NCBI GenBank assembly: GCA_050084515.1
Contig: CM114271.1
Span: 33,108,001 to 33,172,000 of the forward strand
Reading direction: 5' to 3'
Origin: Blasia pusilla
Lineage: Eukaryota > Marchantiophyta > Marchantiopsida > Blasiales
Length of the DNA: 64,000 nucleotides
Shown here: positions 1 through 12,029 of the stretch, piece by piece
How the letters are laid out: every line of letters begins with the position of its first letter
How positions within the stretch are numbered: the first letter of the stretch is position 1
The notes under the pieces: model-generated
The model's database searches: none
What the model saw: the letters and a program-made list of their open reading frames with translations, nothing else
What the model was told of the DNA's origin: nothing
Program-made: the position numbers and the translations under genes

Positions 1-36
1 CTTTGGTCACGTCTCGGAGCTTTTCTTCCGAAAGAG

Positions 37-105
37 ATGGCAGAGATCTCGGTGATCTCCCGCTGTCCAAGCTTTGGCCGCTCTCTCGGCGCAGCTGCTC
101 TGTGA
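37..105 (+). CDS. Upstream ORF, 22 codons, abutting the DUF1685 start codon
   Basis: An ATG at 37 opens a 22-codon frame that ends with TGA at 103-105, and the next base begins the ATG ATG of the DUF1685 gene at 106. The uORF is in the same frame as the main CDS, so TGA-ATG are adjacent codons. If the transcript starts upstream of 37, ribosomes would have to reinitiate or skip the uORF to translate the main protein; this is inference because the transcription start is outside or at the edge of the window. The peptide (begins MAEISVIS) has no recognisable domain. It could also be incidental 5'UTR sequence. Confidence 0.4.
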   Translation: MAEISVISRCPSFGRSLGAAAL

Positions 106-3100
106 ATGATGGCATCTCTCTCTCCGACGGCGAGCGTACGCATTACTTCAAGTCGCAGGAATCTGACGGTTTCCGTCGATTTGGAGAGCTGCGAAGTTGA
201 GGTGAGCATGACTTTTCCACTATCACTACCACCACCACCACTCGGCACAGGTTGCATCCCGCTCGATGGTGTCCACTGCCACTAGATCAACATCCGTCCA
301 AAGTGTCGGCACTCACAGAATGATGTCCACGTCTTCTCGCGCGTAATTCAAACTTATGAGATGTGTTCGCAAGAGTGAGCATTGCATAACTGGCTCTGCG
401 TGATCTTTTGGGATGCAGCCCTCCAAGCTGAGTGTGAGGAGGAGAAGCAAGAGGGCAGACGAAGATGTGCCATCCAGGCGTTTCTCTGACGGCGACGAAA
501 CCGCAGAGGATGTTAGGGCTCCTCTCCCAAAAGTTCGCGAGGAATCGGAGACAGATGAGAATCCTTCCAACAAGGTGAGCACTTCAGCGGACATTAAGCC
601 TCTGGTCCGTCAGTTTCTTTCAAGAGAACGCTTAATTTGTGTGCTTCGTCTCTTAGGCGATTCATCTCTGTAGCAAAATTGGGCGGGGTCACATCTCCTG
701 GTCACCAAAGTAGTTCCAGCTGCATCTGAGCTAGGAGCCCTTCTTCCTCAGCGTCAAGGCAATCTCCCTCCATGGAGCTCGAACGATTGACGCGGATTTT
801 TTCCCGCCAAACTCCAATTCCGGAAACCACCCAGTTGACATGCTTGTGAAGCGCGACTCTTTCACTGCCGGCGGGTGAAAGGGCTATCCGTACAGCATGT
901 TGTCTTCGAAACCAGGAGCGCGCCAACCTCTGAGGCTCGCGGTGATTTTAGAGCAGCTGATTTGATTGAAATGTACCACTGAACGTGGATCGCACGGGTA
1001 CAGCAGAATGATCACATGCTTCTGTCGGGGTCAGAGACTTACGGGGAGCTCACGCCGAAAGAAAGCAGGTGTCCCGTTTTAAGCACGGCTCACTGTGTCT
1101 CTGAGGGGGCATACCAATGGACACTGAGTAGATTTCCTGCTGTGTCGATCAGACTGTGGTGTGAAGGCGTCGTAGTCGAGGCCGGAAGCCCGTCGTTGCT
1201 GCCGGAAAGCTCTAACTCTACTCACAGCCGGATTAGAGGGAAGTAATTTGTTGCCTCATGCGGGTGGGATAGCTGGGCAGTTTGATTACAACTCATTTGT
1301 AAGGCTTGGGTGCGGATTATGAGGCGTAGCAGTACCGTCCATATGGGCGTTGTACGTGGAAGTGGATATTGCTATAACTGTTGAGGCTCATTCTGAGCTC
1401 AGACCGAGTCTTAGCCGATCCGGGCGGGCGGGATAGATGGTAGTTTTGCTAGATTCTGTGAACCGCGACAGATGTGTAGCTTTGGTGTGGATTTGGAATT
1501 GCTTGATGTGTAGGGAATCGAGCGTCTGAGTACGGTTTTTCGTGTGAGATTTTGGTCCTCTGCATTTATCCGACCTCAAGCGGCTAGACGGTCGGTCTTG
1601 CGAAGTTACCTCCCGTCACGGCCTTACCTTAGTCATCGTCATTTTCACGTCGACCTTTTTGGATCGGATTGCGTGGGTGCGCAACCGCTAGAGTATTTGG
1701 ACATCTTACCCTAGTGGTCCTCTTCCACCAAGATGTGCCATCTTCGGAGTTATTTCCGTCTGAGTAAGGTGGAAACTCCTGTATCTTCTGGCCATCTCCT
1801 CACGCGATCTCTTCTCAGCGAGGGAGAAGTAATATTCTAGCGAGGGCAGTCGTATGTGCACCGGAATTTCACCTCTTTCTGTGAGATTGCGTGTGGCAGT
1901 CTACAAACATCAAGGGATTTTCACAACGGGCGCATGCCATCCACTATGTTGACTCGCCGCCACGACATCTTCTTAGCTTCAGCAAGCTCTGAATGTTCCT
2001 GGCAGCTCCTCTGGCGAGGGGGAAATCCTGAACTAGTTTCTGCTTGTCTTAGCGCCAGGTGGGGATTTCCCGGAAGCATTCATTTTTGCCGACAGTGCCT
2101 GGATTAGTAGGGATTTTTGGGTCTTGTGCCACGGGTTTCAGACTATGCAGTCTGGTCAGTTTCATGAGTGAGGAGGAATGTTTCAACAATCTGTACTCGC
2201 CCGTGGGCAGGCTTTCCGTTCTAAAATTTTTCGCGCTTGTTACTGCAGTCAAGCCTCCCGTTGTCGTAGCTTATGTCGAATTGAAGGAGAGTGATCTAGA
2301 TCGTTATCATTTGGTGGTACCTTCGATTGCTACTGATTGAATTAGTGCAATTTGGAGTCTGGATATGTGGAAAGGCTTTTGCCTTGTCCTGGTCTGACGG
2401 TCCCTTTTGATTAAGATGCTCGACGTGTTTGCCTAGCGGAAACCATTATCTCAAGGTCTCTCATGGGTTCTTTCTGGTCAAGCACTTTCTGCTCGTACTT
2501 GATCCCCTTAGATTGAGATGGTGGGGATCTTTCATATACTTGGTACACCAGGCGTGGAATGGAGGAACGTGACCCACTTGGCGGGTGGTAGAAGAACCAC
2601 CTGCTCGTCGCTCGTACGTCACCGTACTGCCCAAGATATTTGTGGCGCTCCTTTATGGAAGAATACCGTTATCGTCATTGACCTGGCGTGAATTGGGGGA
2701 TGCTGGCGCCATCTCTCACCTCTCTCAGCGTGTAGAGAACATTTTGGTCGCAAAAGCTGCCAGCTCCTGTTGCACTTGTGTCTTGCACTGCACGCAGTAG
2801 CCTGCAGATTACCGCATCTTTGGACGAGCTTGTCACTTACCGTTCTTTCATCTGTGTGCAGAAGCAGGTGTCTCGAAAGCTAGCGCTGCCGTCTCTGGGA
2901 ATACCCATTTCTTCCGGCAAAGAGATCAAGAATCCGCTGGTGCAAAGCAACACGAGGTCGGTCCCTCCCAGGCGGAGGAGAAGAGACCGGAAAAAAAACT
3001 CAAAAAGTTTGACAGACGTCGAGTACGATGAAATGCGGGCCTGCATGGACCTCGGTTTCAATATCAACAAAGACGACGTCACCCCACGGGTAGTCAATGT

Positions 3101-3317
3101 GTTCCTGGGCCACAAGGATGGTTACATCGGTGGAGATGACTTCTTCGATTCCCCGAGAGAGAGAACCAACTCTCCTCAGGGATGGACACGAGGTCGACCC
3201 GAGTCGCCTCTTCTGAATTGGGGCATGTCCGCACCTAATGGCAACAATGTGGACATGAAGGCTCACCTGAAGTTTTGGGCTCATGCTATTGTATCAACAG
3301 TGAGTGCAGAGTGCTGA
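106..3317 (+). CDS. DUF1685 family protein, three exons (106..201, 419..574, 2862..3317)
   Basis: Joining 106-201, 419-574 and 2862-3317 gives a 235-residue protein. Both introns are phase 0. Donors read GAG|GTGAGC (202) and AAG|GTGAGC (575); acceptors read GATGCAG (418) and TGTGTGCAG (2861). Exon 3 carries the DUF1685 signature: a SKSLTD start at about residue 131, then an acidic stretch and C-x-D-L-G-F (around 145-149), and near the C-terminus LLNWGMSAP followed by a lysine/aromatic block ending LKFWAHAIVSTV. These correspond to the plant DUF1685 motifs SLTDEDLEEL...LGFGF and W(A)Q(A)VACTV. A basic run of five arginines just before the domain could act as a nuclear signal. The biochemical function of DUF1685 proteins is unknown. 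The start is set by an in-frame TGA immediately upstream. The second intron is long (2287 bp) and its internal ORFs show no family resemblance; an extra small exon there cannot be excluded. Confidence 0.85.
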
Positions 3318-4337
3318 ACAAGTCGTCACATAGTCTCATTCACTTCCCCACATGCTTCTCCACATTCCGAAAGAAACATTCTCCACATCCCCCCTCTTTG
3401 TTCCCTAGTGCCAGGCAGTAGTTGGTTAGCAAAGTCCCCAGGGAGAGGTGGTCTTCGTTGTCTGCTGTTGCTCTCTTCTCATCCCGGACGCATGTCCTTC
3501 CAAGCTTCGGGTGTGCCATAGATCTAGTCTCCACCCGATAGTATGAAAGAGTCCCATAATAGTCAGTAGCCGCTCTGTGGAGGTGTTGAGCCCAGAATTA
3601 GTCCGTGGAAATTCCTCCCCCGTCCGTCACAGGCCTTCCTAGAATAACAAGGCCATGTGGAGGATAATTGCACGAGGTTTCCTGGTCACCTTATGCTGTA
3701 TCATAACCACAAGTTGATAGAAACAACAGCGCAACCCCTCTGACTTTATGCTCCACCTGCTGCTGTAGGAGTACCTACTTACGTAGATATGGATTTGAGC
3801 AAATGAGTGCAGCGACAGTGCAACCCCCATGTCCAGCGGGGAACTGCGGCACGCACCTACAGGAATCGCCTCGTATCCTCCGCACCAATCTGAAATTCGC
3901 AGAAGGTGTATACAATAGCGAACCACATGTGCTACACCCCTCCCCTCTTCTCTACACTTCTACTACCTCCAGACATGTGTCTTTCCTAGATCTGCCTTTG
4001 TAAGTGAGAGCTTCATCTCACCTCATGGGCAGAGCCTTCTAATGCGGATCTCCAAATGAAATGGAAATTCTAATCTAACCGTCCTTCTTTGTAGCTAGCT
4101 TGAACTTCCCTAACACTGTAAGATACTTAGTCCGATGGAGGTGTTCGAACACCTTCAGTCGATGACTGGACACTAGTTGAAACTGTAGCTAGACGCATCA
4201 CCAAGTTTTGCCCCGTGGCTTCTCCAAATTGGGAGGAAAAGTAAAGCGCAATTAGGAGTTGCTGTGTGTACACATGCTTTGCGATTCTCCTCCGTCTCAA
4301 TTATTGCATTTCCGTCTCTCACAGTGCGCGCCATGAT
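3318..4337. other. 3' flank of DUF1685 gene, no gene seen
   Basis: This stretch follows the DUF1685 stop codon and probably holds its 3'UTR. It contains only short frames on both strands with no recognisable domain, and no repeat found elsewhere in the window. Confidence 0.4.
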
Positions 4338-5131
4338 TTATGATATTCGCCTGAAGTCCGCGCTATTTCTCCCGAGCAGTGCCTCGGACGTCAAGTTCTC
4401 GATGGCTACGGTAAACGAGTGAGTGAATGATTGCGTCTCTCCGAGAACCATCTTTAATAGCTGCAAATCGGAAACTTCGGAGAAGCAGGGAGCGATCGCC
4501 ACACTGCCAGCTTGCAGCGTCCTCGCATGGAAACTCTCCTCTGGATCCCGGAGATCGATGCCTATGACACACCACATCCCGTCGAAAGAGCGGAGCAAGC
4601 TTACGACAAACGGAGACCTGACCAGAGCACCTTACGTACACCCAACAAATCTCAGCCAGAGTGAGCTCATTGGGCCAAGCCATTGCCCCTGCCAGGCAGG
4701 AATACGAACAAGCATAGTTCGCCGCTGCCCGCCTATGAACCCTTTCCTGAAACGTACCCGACGAAAGAGCCTCCGACCGTGCCTAGGTGCCCGCCAATCC
4801 CGAATTGACACCGTGCGCGCGACAAAAGCGAATCAAACCCTTACGCCCGGTGACTCACCAATTCAAAACATACTCTCCCAATACGTGCAACTGAAACAAA
4901 CCCTGACACATCGAAGGCGCCCGCCAATACACAAACCGTGAACCTCGGAGCGCGGTCCACCTCGCGATTGAGCGGCAAGGAAGTGGATTCTAATATCGAG
5001 ATCGGGCGCAGAGCATGCATGCATGGCGAATCAAGAACACTGTAGCAACGCAAAACTTCCGCCGGCAACTCTCCGTATCTCACCACCGCAGCCTGCGGCT
5101 CGCCTTCCATCACCGCCACGAGAGCAGCCAC
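4338..5131 (-). CDS. Weak candidate two-exon gene of unknown function
   Basis: On the minus strand an ATG at 5131 opens a 91-codon stretch (begins MAALVAVMEGEP) that runs to 4859, where the frame meets TTG|GTGAGT, a strong splice donor, six codons before a stop. Further along the same strand, after a possible acceptor (CTCTGGTCAG at about 4612), another protein-like frame (contains VIGIDLRDPEESFHARTLQ) runs to a TAA at 4338. The phases do not join cleanly with the acceptor I can see, so the model is incomplete or wrong. No family is recognised. A 172-codon frame on the opposite strand (4423-4941) overlaps and is low in complexity; only one of the two, or neither, can be real. Confidence 0.25.
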
Positions 5132-5211
5132 GTGGACGACGGCAGTGTGAAGCGCATCGACTCAGGAGACGACGGGTGGCTGAGCATGATCTGAAGGGTT
5201 CATGGCTGTGA

Positions 5212-7689
5212 GTAGGTCGTCTCCAGGAGTGGAAAGATGACGTTTCACTGTTATTAATTAATTAATAAATGTTAAATAAATGAAATGAAAATCTTTCACA
5301 CGGGGTGTCGTAAAGCACGTATTTCACCTTCCCATAAAAATTGAAACAATATCTATTCTTTCACTCCTCCCATCAAAATATGATACGTTAATTAAATTAT
5401 TATTTAATTAATGAAATGATTTTTTTTTTCGAGACATTTTTCCTCCCCGAAATATCAAATGTAAATTATGGAACAAAATTGTAAGCTTGTTGCTATTTTA
5501 TCTTTTTGCTTCACTATTTTGTCTTATTGTGCATAGAGAGTTGCCAATTATAATATAATATACCAACCCAATTTTGGATTATCAACCCAAATTGAAACAA
5601 GTGGTTAAAAAAGGACTGAAGTCCTCACACTGAACTTGGACACTTTACTTGGGGAGGTACGCTATTTGGAGTTTAGGTCGCACGCCTACCCAATTTGAAC
5701 GTTCTCTTTCCAAAGGTAGAGTGTGTTTACCGTAAGAATTGTCATAATTAGTCAGCCCCTCTTGATAGAGTGGAAAAATATGATAGAAATTCAAGATCTA
5801 TTGTGCTGAGTTTATCATGAAGATGTGGCAAGGTTTTTAGGTGGCATGTTACCATAGAGAGCAATAGGAAAGTTCCAAATAGATTTGAGGCTTATAGTAG
5901 TGGTGGGAAAAGAAAATTACTAATGGGGACAATCAAAGTGGAAGTTGATGCGAGAGATCTTCACGAAAAATTCCATATTGGGAAAGCTCAAGAAGGCTCA
6001 TGGGCCTTCCCAATATGGAACTTTCCGTGGAACTCAAGTAACTCAATAATTCAAATATCATGGGTATGGGGTCATAGCCAAAAAGATAACCATGTGGATG
6101 AGTATGATGGAAAATGGAAAATGTAAAATGCATCCATAAAGAAGACAAGGGTTGGTTGAATGTGACTCAATAGATTCATGCTTGCAAGTTCATAGGTCAT
6201 CCATTATGGAGAAACTTTCGAGAAAGCATGGGAAAAAAATGGATGGGAGAATCAAAAGGAAAAAAAAAAGGGGAACACAAATATTCCACAAATTTCAATG
6301 TCACGATTGACCAAAGAGGTCAAAGAGATCTTCCATGAGGTTTGAGATATGAGGAAAATCTTTGGTCTCAATATCTAATGCTGGTGATTGGAGACTTGAA
6401 CATGGCAATCGACTTGGAGATCCTTCATCTATATTGTACAACTATTATGTTCTCATAACAAGAAAAGACAAACCATGGAGAGAAGAGGATACATTTACCC
6501 ATTGCAAACGCGGTGAACTCAAAGGGGAAACAAATTTGACTCCCTAACTCTCTCTTTATACAATAGTTTTTGAAGAGAGCAAATGAGAGTGGGAGTAACG
6601 AGTCTATGAAAGAAAAATGTAAGCTTTCTTGAAAAAAATTCCTTCCAAGATGTGACTTGTAAGTTCTTGAAGATGAGGAATGAATTGTTTATGGGATGAA
6701 TGCCGATGAATAAATGTTTTATTTGAAAGACTTCTTATTCTTTTATAAAGATTGATAAGAGCCATTCTATCTATGTATTCAATCCACACATTCTAGATTT
6801 GTTCATGAAAAGGTATTCTCTCATGGAATGTATCCAAATTTCATACCAGTATTATCCTACTCTCTCAAAATTTTCACATTGTGCATCGTCTCTTTTTTGA
6901 GGAAACATATTTTCCCAAGCTTGGTAGAGACAAAGTTTAAGGGAGATTCCCCATTTCAAAAATTTCTTATGAATTGTGAAATATTTTTAAAGATACATCT
7001 CCAAGTATTGACCTTCCAAAGGGCGTTCTAAGATGATGCTAGGATCACTTTCATATATGACAGATATGCTTCTATGATTACTTATTTGGGAGATGAATTT
7101 CCGTTTCCTAATTTTGTTCCATATGGAAAAAATTGATCTGCCACTTAAATGGTCGTGAAAGTGATTAAAGAGATGAAGGAATATGGGGATTTAGTCTATT
7201 TTAGATTTTGCCTATGGAACTGTGTTAGCTTGCAAGAGAGATGGAAAACCCTTACTTCAAATTTCAATGAAAGCACGAAGATATGGTGGCAAGGATTTTT
7301 TGACAACAACAAAGATGTCCTTGATCCAAAACCATTGTTGGAATGGAAAACTAGTCGGGATGATGTGTAAATGAAGCTTTTGGAGGAAATTTGGTTAGGC
7401 GTGATACATAATAATCAACGCCAATGCAACCCTCAAGCATGTCAGCACTCCTTGAGCAAAATGCTAGAGAGGGTTGTGGATTTGACAACCAAGTTTTACT
7501 AAGAAATGCAACATAGGGTTCTGGCTTAAGGGTGTTCTAATCACATCTTCAACCACTTGAGAAAGATATATAAGCCATCTATACTATTGAAACAATAAGG
7601 CTCTTTATGATCATGAAGTTCACTCTTACTAAAAGAACTGAAACCTTTTCAAAGAAAATAAATTATCACTAGTATGGATGAGAGATGCA
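5212..7689. other. AT-rich intergenic region, no gene recognised
   Basis: A long AT-rich stretch with homopolymer runs, TTAATTAA-type palindromes around 5250-5420 and only short frames lacking known domains. It contains one clear foldback at 5971-6020, listed separately. Its composition matches degraded transposon sequence but I see no diagnostic protein motif or terminal repeat. Confidence 0.5.
5971..6020. repeat. Snap-back inverted repeat (about 15-bp arms)
   Basis: TTCCATATTGGGAAAG at 5971-5986 is repeated as its reverse complement, CTTCCCAATATGGAA, at 6006-6020, with one base inserted in one arm and a loop of about 19 bases. The DNA or RNA could fold into a simple hairpin. No transposase or coding sequence surrounds it. 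Confidence 0.75.
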
Positions 7690-8510
7690 CATTGATCACC
7701 TTGCAACTACTTTTCTAGTCCACTTCATGAGGTATTTGCGAGTCGATTGTAGTTTGCAATTGTTATGAACTTCGTTGACAATTGCGACTCTACGAGTACC
7801 TCTAGACATAAAAGACATGCAAACACCTTGTATTGAGATTTTTGAGTTTCCTCACAAATAATTCACAAACAAATGGTAAATGCACTAGTAATTGGCTCGC
7901 ATAGTATAAAGAAACGCAACCATAAACAAGAAGCCCTAGCCATAAATCCCCCTCTCCCCTCCAAATTGCTCAATTTCCCCCCAAATTTCCTAGCCTCCTC
8001 CCTTCATTTTGCAACCAATTTCTTTTTGCTATTGGAGCTAAGTCTTGAAATTTTTTGGGTAGGAATTCTTTTTTGATAATGGAGGACATGCAGAAGAGTG
8101 AAGTTCATATTATCTCATTTTTTTTTCTAAATTGTTTTGGTTCTAAACTATAAAAGTGAAGGCAAAAAGGAACAAAGTTGTCAGTAAGAAAAACTTGGAA
8201 GGAGCCAAATCTCCCGGTAAAAAACTATCACATAGATCCAAAAATGAGTTTAAATTGAGCGGAAGAGGAGTAGAAAATAACTGCTTTGTGAGTGCAGAAA
8301 ACTACCACTTCAACTCGCTATTTTGCGACCGTTTGACAACCGCGAGTGAGTTATGAGTCATTTTTTTGGGAGTACTCAGACTTGTAATCACCCAAAAACA
8401 ACTGGCAAAGTTGCGAAAAAGATAGAGTCATTTATGAGCATTTTATGATTGACTTGTGAGTGTAAGAAAATAGAGCTTTGGAGCAATCTTGCAGTCACAA
8501 CTTGCCTGCC
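7690..8510 (-). repeat. Copy C of an unnamed ~1-kb dispersed repeat, inverted
   Basis: Read on the minus strand this segment aligns with copies A (12030-13110) and B (20650-21510). Shared landmarks, in order, are a 'cttacactc(g/a)caagtc(a/c)atca' block (here 8440-8470 reversed), many TTGCAAA and ACTCGCAA words, a 'gttcatacta/gaacttca' block around 8080-8110 and a terminal segment around 7690-7790. No protein is encoded. Divergence is high, so the copies are old. Likely a non-autonomous element; its class is unknown. Confidence 0.55.
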
Positions 8511-9540
8511 CATTTATTAGGTCAGTGATTCAATTGCTAAGGCACGACTCAAAATTTTTCCACTCCAATTCGGTTGTAGTACAACTATATTACAACTCTT
8601 ACATGTCTTAGAGTTAAGCCTCTTCTTCTCCTCGCTAGCACACAAAGAGATCCGGACCTTGAGTTTTGCGAGCAAAAGTCTTGGATTGGGTCTCAAAGAC
8701 CCACAGTTCTTGCATTTAGTATATAGGTGAGTCAAGATAGTCGCGAGATGCTAAATGGTTTTGAGTCCTGTGGGGTGCATACTGTCTTCCTAAGAGGCCT
8801 CTTCCCCAAGCCTCAACAAATCTCCCCAAGCCGCTTACCTAAACCGGGGTGTGACACTTAGGTTCTCAACGTGCTTGTAAGGTTCCTTAGCTCAAACTTG
8901 AAACATGATCGAGACACGAAACATGTTTAATTTCTTGTTCCAAGACTTGAACGGGTAGGGAGAGAGAGAAAGAGGGTTCTTCCCTATAAGTACTTCAGGG
9001 GTTTCCCCGAAGAACCCCATAAAGGTGGGGTTTTGGGGTTCCCGTCATCTACCCAAGACCCTTGGTTTTGGCCCACAACCCAAATGTGGCTTATGTCTTA
9101 ACGACCTCTTGTGAGACTCCTAAGATGACTTGGGTGAGTCGCATGGCAGATTTTGCCCATTATGACTTCCCCAAACTTACCTTTCTCTCCTAAGGTTACT
9201 CTTAAACGCACACTCGTCTTGACTATCATTAGTCATGCCCCAAGTTCTATTGCCCCTTCTAGTCTTTGCTTCTAATTACTCTAGATTTTGACAAGATCTT
9301 ACTTCATTTGCTCGCTATCCGGATCCCGCCTAACACACCGACCATATATATTTAACTATTAATGACCTATACATTTCCGGAATTCCCCGCTCGGAAACGG
9401 GATTTTAAAACCATTTCCAAATTAGTTATACAAAATTACATAAATCCAATATCAATTATAAAATGAATCGGAAATTCTCAATTTTAATCGGGTAGTTTTG
9501 CTCGTAACCCGGAATTTCCCGTAACAAGGATTTCCATGAG
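8511..9540. other. Intergenic transposon-like sequence, possible old LTR boundary
   Basis: At about 8850-8862 the sequence reads GGGGTGTGACA, whose complement TGTCACACCCC is a common 5' end of plant Ty3/gypsy LTRs, suggesting an LTR end on the minus strand. I could not find its partner. The segment 9465-9537 is an inverted copy of 60068-60140. No gene is seen. Confidence 0.35.
9465..9537 (-). repeat. Dispersed repeat, inverted copy of 60068-60140
   Basis: The reverse complement of this segment reads GGGTTACGAGCAAAACTACC..., matching GGGTTACGAGTAATGCTATCC... at 60068 and continuing through a shared TTGAGAATTTCCGATT block. Similarity persists for about 70 bases. It is probably part of a larger decayed transposable element. 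Confidence 0.55.
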
Positions 9541-10212
9541 GATAGGATAAGGTGGTCCGTGGGAGCCGATGGCGGAATCATCGACGAAACGACCTTCTTT
9601 CCTGCAGCTCGCGTGTCGGGCTCGAAGCGCTGATGGACGAGTGATTAGAGCGAGAGAGCGACTTGCGAGCTCATGATTTCCTCGTGCCCGGCGGCAAAGG
9701 AGAGCTTGACATCCTTCGCGTGCTCGTCGCGCTCATCCTTTCCGCCCTTCCCCTCCGCTCTCGGTAGCCTTCGATGAACTCGGGAGACGATGGAAAAACT
9801 CCCGACATCGCGAACGTTTCCGTTCAGTTCGCAGCGAAGTGCGCATCGTCAATCGAAGGAAGAAGGGAAAGAAACGACGAACGACGAGTTCTCCCGAGTC
9901 CCCGGGGGCCGTTCGTGGAGGGGCTGCACTGAAATTAAAAGGCGAGAGCGCTGATGTTTCCGGAGATAGAACGATGGAAGTGGCGTTTCTCCGCAGAGGG
10001 TAGTAAGATGATCCGCGGCCATTCTCCTACGGCTTCACACTCTCCCTGTCGCTCATCTTCTTCCCCGGATGCCACAGTTGAGCCATCGCGAAGCACTCAT
10101 TAGAGCGCAAGGCAAGGAAGGAAACCAACTTCAAAGACCGGAACGATCCTATTTCCAATTCCTGGGGTTCAACTGTCAGGAGTCCTAAGCGGCTGATCCT
10201 CTCCGCCGGGAC

Positions 10213-10350
10213 ATGGTGGAAACCGCATCGGGCTTTCCTGATCCAGACGCATTTGCAAATTTGGGAACCGGAGAAGTAGAAGCGATGAAGGAATCGGAAT
10301 CGCGAGTGTCCAGTTTCGCAAGGTCTGCGCAGTCTTCTGTTGCCGATGAG
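10213..10350 (+). CDS. Possible orphan first exon (46 codons), unknown product
   Basis: Within a relatively GC-rich island (9541-10420) an ATG at 10213 opens a protein-like frame beginning MVETASGFPDPDAFANLG and rich in acidic and serine residues. After 46 codons it meets GAG|GTAGTT, a possible splice donor, followed soon by a stop. I find no convincing downstream exon, so this may be a gene fragment, the first exon of a gene whose other exons I cannot recognise, or chance. A frame on the opposite strand (10185-10418) covers the same bases. Confidence 0.25.
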
Positions 10351-12029
10351 GTAGTTAGACGGTTCTCATGAGGGAGTCCATTTTGCAGCGGGAAACACTG
10401 GAAAAACTTGAGTTTCATGTCACCTTTTTCGACCCTTTTGAAAGGGTGAGAGGTTTTGATTCACGAGGACCACCACGATCGACAGAACGCGGTTATTCGT
10501 GTGACATGTACTATTCTTCGAGTTGTGGTGTGTGGGTTCGTCTGCCAAAGCGTTTTCGCCATTGGTCTTCTCTACACCCACAACGGCACAATGGGTCTTC
10601 TTCTCCCTTTTGTAGTATGTATGATAATTGACATGAGAAATGAGTTTCTACTATCACCTCCTTTTTTTCCTTGGAGGTCGGGGGAGCGTAAATGAAGAAG
10701 TGCTTTATGGAGTTTCAAGTCGAATCCATGAAAGATCTATCACCCCTCGAGATGCCCCAATTATATCCCCCAAAAGGGAAGCAACTCTCGTCTTCACGAG
10801 GATAGTCCTCGTGGGCACATCAAAAGAGAGATTTTCTTATTGGAGATGACCTTTTCTTGTGCACGCTCTTTGGTGGCTCTTTGGATTGCTGATGGGGACG
10901 GTCCATATATTCTTGATAAAGCAATGTAAGATTCAATGTACGCACTTTTCTTAGCATGCACTTTTCTTGTGGGCAGTTCTCACACTTGTGTTCAAAGCAA
11001 GTGTTGTCTTCGCTCTCTCATTCCCATAGCTCTTTCCATAAGTCATGCCCAAATCTATACAATATTCCAAAAAATGCACTTTATCACTGTTTCTCACGAG
11101 TGATAAAGTGTTTTCTTCTCGAGCCTTCTCTTTATGAGCTCTTTCACCCGTTCTCCAACGCCTCATAAAAGCAGTATCAGTAAGGATATGAGTGAAAGGA
11201 GTAGAAGCGAACTCGTGGCGAAAAGAAAAAAAAGCGAACATGCCTTTATATCATAGAAGACTTCCATATGAACTATCTCTCTTTTTTCGACTTGATTGAT
11301 TTAATTAAAATTTTTATATGATCATTCATTTAGATTTATTGTGATATTTCAAGGTATATTGTATGGGTATATGTGTACTCTTAAGGAAATATAAGAAAAG
11401 GAATTATTTCCTTTTAAATTCGGCATACATACTAGGAATATAATATTGCTAACATTTAACCCATTCTTAAGTTAACTCAAGCCAGCAATATGTAGGTTTG
11501 AGTCGCCATAGTATTTTTGCTTAGGCAAGTAGGAGGATGGTGGAAACAATAGGAAAATTCAAACCTACCCTTGCTTAGTTGGTGATTTTTCCACCTTCAA
11601 GACCATATGATTTTCAAGTTCAAAAAACCGATACTTAGAACTAAGTTAGGACTAATTGCATGACTCCAAACCAAATACCTACAAAAGTAATACGAAATGA
11701 TTTAGCGGTTGCTTGTAAATGCATTTTAAAGAGCCCAACTAGGATGATTCGAATTGACCTTCAAGCTTATTTTAATCCAAATGTGGACTTGTCCGTTTAT
11801 TGTGCATTAGGGGGATGTTATTATTGTAATCCAAATGTGAACAAATCATTTGCATCATAAGAAATGATGGAAAATTAAAAAGGTCATGTAATGATAAGAA
11901 GCACCAATGGGAACTCCCTGTGATGCATGGGATCAAATTATGATGCAAAAAAGTTCAAACACTTCTACACTCTAAGAAAATTTGTGAGTCATGGGAGCCA
12001 TAGTATAGTTGCATGAAATGTCATAGAAC
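10351..12029. other. Intergenic, no gene recognised
   Basis: Short frames only, none with a recognisable domain. From about 11240 the sequence becomes AT-rich and resembles the other decayed intergenic tracts. Nothing structured was found apart from the dispersed repeat that begins near 12030. Confidence 0.4.

Noticed and set aside
3-200. 65-codon frame at the left edge
   Set aside because: It is in a different frame from the DUF1685 exon 1 and ends in TGA just before the donor; the frame starting at 106 joins correctly to exon 2.
413-673. Frame starting at ATG 413 as an independent small protein
   Set aside because: The ATG overlaps the splice acceptor GATGCAG; from 419 the frame is exon 2 of the DUF1685 gene, and past 574 it reads into the intron.
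4423-4941. 172-codon plus-strand frame
   Set aside because: Antisense to more protein-like minus-strand stretches, no domain, basic/polar low-information composition; mentioned only as an alternative.
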